This document shows, piece by piece, positions 60,407-64,000 of a DNA stretch of 64,000 bases. Source of the DNA: Acetobacteraceae bacterium (GTDB lineage: Bacteria > Pseudomonadota > Alphaproteobacteria > Acetobacterales > Acetobacteraceae); contig JAMXLO010000002.1 in assembly GCA_024280945.1 (NCBI GenBank), forward strand, positions 62,001 through 126,000, written 5' to 3'. Each line of letters starts with the position of its first letter. Position 1 is the stretch's first letter. The notes under the pieces are model-generated. The model saw only the letters and a list, made by a program, of their open reading frames with translations. It ran no database searches and was not told the origin of the DNA. The position numbers and the translations under genes were made by a program.

Positions 60407-61769
60407 AGCCGTTCGAGTAGTACGGATCCTTGGCGAACCTGAATGCATTGTGCCCACTGAACATCAGGTTCCGCTCCAACGCGGCGGACTCGTCGCTCTC
60501 ATGCGCGATGCTTTGCAGAGTCTTCTGAATACAGAAGCTCCGCGGGTCAGGCCGCTTGCCCGTGCTGTAGTCAGGATCCTGCTGTTCCCAGTTGGAAAAC
60601 CGACATTGGCTCAGGCAGCCCATACAAGCGACCTGGTCGGCCAGAATTTCCCTCGCCTTTTCAGGCGAGACGAACACCAATGTGGAGTCCGGAGTGCGCA
60701 AGGCTTCCGTAAAGCCCTGGGCCTCCCAGCGGCGCGCACGCTCGAGGTCGGCCGGCGTCAGATAGACCACGCGCTTGCGCGGGCCCACGCCGTACTGGGC
60801 GACATGCTCGCCGATCACCTCCGTGGTGTACGCCACCTGACGGTCGCTTCTGTCGCGCAGTTCCTGGATGAAGCCGTTGTTCACCGCACTCGAATAGAAC
60901 CCGGTGGGGCTGAATCGGTTCAGGAAGACATCTCCTTCCTGCAGCGTGCGCAGGCGTTCCTTCCATGCATCGCCGATCGGGCTTTCCTTGGTCAGCAGTG
61001 GACGCGTACCGAACTGAAATGCCATCGGCGCCAGATCGGGATTGTCGATCCAGTCCTGCCATTCCTCCAGCCACCAAACGCCGCCTGCCATGATGATCGG
61101 CGTGTCGTGCAGGCCGAACTCACGCATCAGCTTTCTAAGTGCGAGCACGCGCGGGAAGGGATCTTCGGGCTTGGTCGGATCCTCGCTGTTGGACAGGCCG
61201 TTGTGGCCGCCTGCGAGCCAAGGGTCCTCATAGACCACGCCGCCCAGCAGGGACGCCGCCTTGCAATAGGCGCGCTTCCATAGAGCGTTGAATGCACGGG
61301 CAGATGACACAATCGGGTAGTAGTAGACGTTGAACCGGGCAGCGATCTCGGACAGCCGGTACGGCATGCCGGCGCCACACGTGATGCCGTTGACGATGCC
61401 CTTCGCCTGCTCCAGCACCTCGGTGATGATGCGTTCGGCCGCACCCATCTCCCAGAGGATGTTTGCATGGATGCGTCCCTTGCCGCGGGCCAAGTCGTAC
61501 GCGCGGCGCGCCTGAGTGAGTGCGCCCTGGATCGCATAGGAAACCAGTTCTTCGTGCCGCTCCCTGCGGGTGCGACCGTGATAGACCTGGGGAATTCGTC
61601 GCCCGTTGGCGTCAAAGCTGTCCGCGTTGACGGCGCTGAAGGTGCCGACCCCGCCAGTGAAGGCCCAGTTGCCGGACGAGATTCCGTTCGAGATAGAGAT
61701 GCCCTTGCCGCCCTCCACGAGTGGCAGCACCTCCGCCCCACCCATGCGGATCGCGTTGATCAGCTTCAT
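60357..61769 (-). CDS. Nitronate monooxygenase/enoyl reductase-like FMN protein with Cys cluster
   Basis: 470 residues, longer than typical nitronate monooxygenases. The FMN barrel is clear (NGITCGAGMPYRLSEIA, IIMAGGVWWLEEWQDWI, MAFQFGTRPLLT). At Cys382, 385, 389 and 413 (CMGCLSQC and a later FCIQK) it carries a cluster-like cysteine set, absent from the canonical enzymes. A metal or iron-sulfur centre is possible. The reaction is therefore uncertain; a different FMN-dependent reductase is likely. GGGAGGCAAGG precedes ATG 61769. It is convergent with, and overlaps by 50 bases, the acyltransferase. Confidence 0.85.
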   Translation of the reverse strand: MKLINAIRMGGAEVLPLVEGGKGISISNGISSGNWAFTGGVGTFSAVNADSFDANGRRIPQVYHGRTRRERHEELVSYAIQGALTQARRAYDLARGKGRIHANILWEMGAAERIITEVLEQAKGIVNGITCGAGMPYRLSEIAARFNVYYYPIVSSARAFNALWKRAYCKAASLLGGVVYEDPWLAGGHNGLSNSEDPTKPEDPFPRVLALRKLMREFGLHDTPIIMAGGVWWLEEWQDWIDNPDLAPMAFQFGTRPLLTKESPIGDAWKERLRTLQEGDVFLNRFSPTGFYSSAVNNGFIQELRDRSDRQVAYTTEVIGEHVAQYGVGPRKRVVYLTPADLERARRWEAQGFTEALRTPDSTLVFVSPEKAREILADQVACMGCLSQCRFSNWEQQDPDYSTGKRPDPRSFCIQKTLQSIAHESDESAALERNLMFSGHNAFRFAKDPYYSNGFIPTVKQLVERILTGR

Positions 61770-61844
61770 GGGCCCTTGCCTCCCACAGGCCATACGACAC
61801 AACCGTTACGGCGGTTGTCTCCGGATGCAAAGTGAAAACCCGGC

Positions 61845-61876
61845 CTGTCATGGCCGGCTTGCGCCGGCCATGACAG
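61845..61876 (-). terminator. Strong hairpin downstream of pnp
   Basis: CTGTCATGGCCGGC and GCCGGCCATGACAG pair over 14 bp around a four-base loop. It begins six bases after the pnp stop. A GGGTTTTC follows on the minus strand a few bases later, consistent with termination. Confidence 0.6.
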
Positions 61877-61882
61877 TGAGAA

Positions 61883-64000
61883 CTACTCTCCGATCGCCGG
61901 CTGTTCGGCGACTTCGGGTGGCACGGCCTCGACCGGCGGCTGCTGTTCGCGACGTTCGCGGCGGTCACCACGGCCAGGCTTGGCGCCGACCTTCTCCGTG
62001 ATGTCTTCACCAGTCGCCTGATCGACCACCCGCATCGACAGCTTCACCTTGCCGCGCTCGTCGAAGCCGACGACCTTCACCTTCACCGGGTCGCCGACGT
62101 TCACCACGTCGGTGGTCTTGCCGACGCGGCCCGGCTGCAACTCGCTGATATGCACCAGCCCATCGCGCGAGCCCAGGAAGTTGACGAAGGCGCCGAATTC
62201 AGCAGTCTTCACCACCTTGCCGTTGTAGATCACGCCGACCTCCGGCTCCGCGACGATGCCACGAATCCAGTCGATCGCCCGCTGCGCCAGCAGCGCATCG
62301 GTGGCCGCGATCTTGATCGTGCCATCGTCCTCGATATCGATCTTGCAGCCAGTCTGCTCAACGATCTCGCGGATCACCTTGCCGCCAGTGCCGATCACCT
62401 CGCGGATCTTCTCGCGCGGCACGTTCATCACGGTGATCCGCGGTGCGGTGGCGGCCACGTCGCCGCGGTGGCCGGTGAGCGCCTTGGCCATCTCGCCCAG
62501 GATGTGCATCCGCCCCTCGCGCGCCTGACCAAGCGCGATTCGCATGATGTCCGGCGTGATCGAGGTGATCTTGATGTCCATCTGAAGCGCAGTGACGCCA
62601 GCCTCGGTGCCCGCGACCTTGAAGTCCATGTCGCCCAGGTGATCCTCGTCGCCCAGGATGTCGGACAGCACGGCGAATCCGCGGTCCTCCTTGATCAGGC
62701 CCATGGCGATACCCGCGACCGGCCGTCTCAGCGGAACACCCGCGTCCATCAGCGCAAGCGAGCTGCCGCACACGGTCGCCATCGACGAGGAGCCGTTGCT
62801 TTCGGTGATCTCCGAGACGACGCGCAGCGTGTAGGGGAACTTGTCCTTGACCGGCAGCAGCGGATGCACCGCACGCCAGGCCAATTTGCCGTGCCCCACT
62901 TCCCGGCGTCCCGGCGATCCCAGCCGCCCTGCCTCGCCGACCGAATAGGGGGGAAAATTGTAGTGCAGCATGAAGTGCTCGCGGTACTCGCCCTCGAGCG
63001 CGTCGATCACCTGCTCGTCCTGTCCGGTGCCCAAGGTGGCCACGCAGAACGCCTGGGTCTCGCCACGGGTGAACAGCGCCGAGCCGTGTGCCCGCGGCAG
63101 AATGCCCACCTCGGCGATGATGGGTCGGATTGATGTGGTGTCTCGTCCGTCGATGCGCCTGCCAGTGTCCAGGATGGCGCTGCGGACCACGTCCGCCTCT
63201 AGGTCATGGAACCGCGCCTTCGCCTTTTCCGGGTCCGCGCCTTCCGCCGCCAGTGCTTCCAGCATCCGGGCGCGCACCGCATCGACCTGCAGATGCCGCG
63301 CCTCCTTGGCCGGCTCGCGATACGCCTCCTCCAGGCCGGCGCGAGCCAGTGCGTCCACGCGCGCCTTCAAGGCCTGCTCCTCCGCCGTCGGCTCTGGGAG
63401 CGTCCAGGGGTCCTTCGCCGCATGCTCTGCCAGCTCGATGATCGCCTGGATCACCGGCTGGAAGCTCTCATGGCCGAAGGTGACGGCACCGAGCATGACG
63501 TCCTCGGGCAGTTCCTGCGCCTCGGACTCCACCATCAGCACGCCTTCCGAGGTCCCCGCCACCACAAGGTCGAGCTGCGTGTTCTTCATCTGCTCGGCCG
63601 TAGGATTGAGGATGTACTGGCCGTCCTGATATCCCACCCGGGCAGCCCCCACCGGGCCGAAGAACGGAATGCCGGACAGCGTCAGTGCTGCCGAGCAGCC
63701 GATCATCGAGACGATGTCCGGGTCATTCTCCAGGTCGTGGCTCAGCACGGTGGCCACCACCTGGACCTCGTTGCGGAAATTGTCGGGAAACAATGGGCGG
63801 ATCGGCCGATCGATCAGGCGGGACTTCAGCACCTCGACCTCGGACGGCCTTCCTTCACGCTTGAAAAAGCCGCCGGGGATCTTTCCGGCAGCGAAGGCCT
63901 TCTCCTGATAGTTGACGGTGAGCGGGAAGAAGTCCTGCCCCGGCCGCGAGCTCTTCACCCCGACAGCGGTGCACAAGACAATTGTGTCACCATAGCGGGC
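61883..64000 (-). CDS. pnp: Polyribonucleotide nucleotidyltransferase, 5' end beyond window
   Basis: About 705 residues are visible; the N-terminal 30 or so lie beyond base 64000, where the frame continues in ([15 protein letters not shown]). It degrades RNA from the 3' end with phosphate and is part of the degradosome. Two RNase PH domains are recognisable ([31 protein letters not shown] in outline for the first; [15 protein letters not shown] and [13 protein letters not shown] for the second), then KH ([12 protein letters not shown]) and S1 ([21 protein letters not shown]) domains. The Arg/Glu-rich tail after S1 is short. A hairpin lies just downstream. Confidence 0.96.
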   Translation of the reverse strand, partial: ARYGDTIVLCTAVGVKSSRPGQDFFPLTVNYQEKAFAAGKIPGGFFKREGRPSEVEVLKSRLIDRPIRPLFPDNFRNEVQVVATVLSHDLENDPDIVSMIGCSAALTLSGIPFFGPVGAARVGYQDGQYILNPTAEQMKNTQLDLVVAGTSEGVLMVESEAQELPEDVMLGAVTFGHESFQPVIQAIIELAEHAAKDPWTLPEPTAEEQALKARVDALARAGLEEAYREPAKEARHLQVDAVRARMLEALAAEGADPEKAKARFHDLEADVVRSAILDTGRRIDGRDTTSIRPIIAEVGILPRAHGSALFTRGETQAFCVATLGTGQDEQVIDALEGEYREHFMLHYNFPPYSVGEAGRLGSPGRREVGHGKLAWRAVHPLLPVKDKFPYTLRVVSEITESNGSSSMATVCGSSLALMDAGVPLRRPVAGIAMGLIKEDRGFAVLSDILGDEDHLGDMDFKVAGTEAGVTALQMDIKITSITPDIMRIALGQAREGRMHILGEMAKALTGHRGDVAATAPRITVMNVPREKIREVIGTGGKVIREIVEQTGCKIDIEDDGTIKIAATDALLAQRAIDWIRGIVAEPEVGVIYNGKVVKTAEFGAFVNFLGSRDGLVHISELQPGRVGKTTDVVNVGDPVKVKVVGFDERGKVKLSMRVVDQATGEDITEKVGAKPGRGDRRERREQQPPVEAVPPEVAEQPAIGE

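Noticed and set aside
1-64000. CRISPR array, prophage, integrative element or complete insertion sequence
   Set aside because: No regularly spaced repeats, integrase, phage structural or transposase genes are visible; only short palindromic repeats occur.

Overview
The window is 64 kb of GC-rich chromosomal DNA from an alphaproteobacterium, most likely Rhodospirillales/Acetobacteraceae. That placement is inferred from protein flavour and gene content; no rRNA is present to confirm it. It is densely coded on both strands, with no prophage, plasmid, CRISPR, tRNA or rRNA genes. Both ends cut a gene: comF at the left and pnp at the right.

0-9.3 kb: comF, a four-domain rhodanese protein, a methyltransferase, then an Rrf2 regulator divergent from an FAD/NAD(P) protein. 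Next comes a sulfonate/nitrate-type ABC import operon (small protein, Tat-exported binding protein, permease, ATPase). A 19-codon frame with two Cys codons and its own ribosome binding site precedes this operon and may be a sulfur-responsive leader peptide. An amidohydrolase follows. 9.3-15.8 kb: a complete tripartite RND efflux operon with its own TetR regulator.

15.8-26.1 kb: accessory metabolism. It holds a lytic transglycosylase, a luciferase-like oxidoreductase, a LysE exporter, a GFA enzyme, three solute-binding-type proteins without permeases, a class-III aminotransferase, apt, a racemase-like protein lacking the usual cysteines and an HpcH/HpaI aldolase. Dispersed palindromic repeats sit here, including a pair of CTAG-bounded, MITE-like hairpins directly after apt. 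26-39 kb: an MscS channel, a ThDP enzyme, a detached ClpX-type zinc finger protein, a TPR-sulfotransferase/TPR-glycosyltransferase pair, a GT4 glycosyltransferase with an LpxH-like phosphoesterase, a lipid kinase, and a CoA-binding/MetY fusion.

39-45.7 kb: Tim44-like protein, PmbA, a VapBC-type pair, an M16 peptidase, and an NHL/DUF2182/DUF1326 module. 45.7-55 kb: a catabolic-looking cluster of two flavin monooxygenases, three SDRs, a crotonase, an acyl-CoA synthetase and an alpha/beta-fold protein. Three members lack an expected catalytic residue. 55-64 kb: small membrane and secreted proteins, a 508-residue His-rich protein of unknown function, a Crp/Fnr regulator, an acyltransferase, a Cys-cluster nitronate monooxygenase, and pnp.
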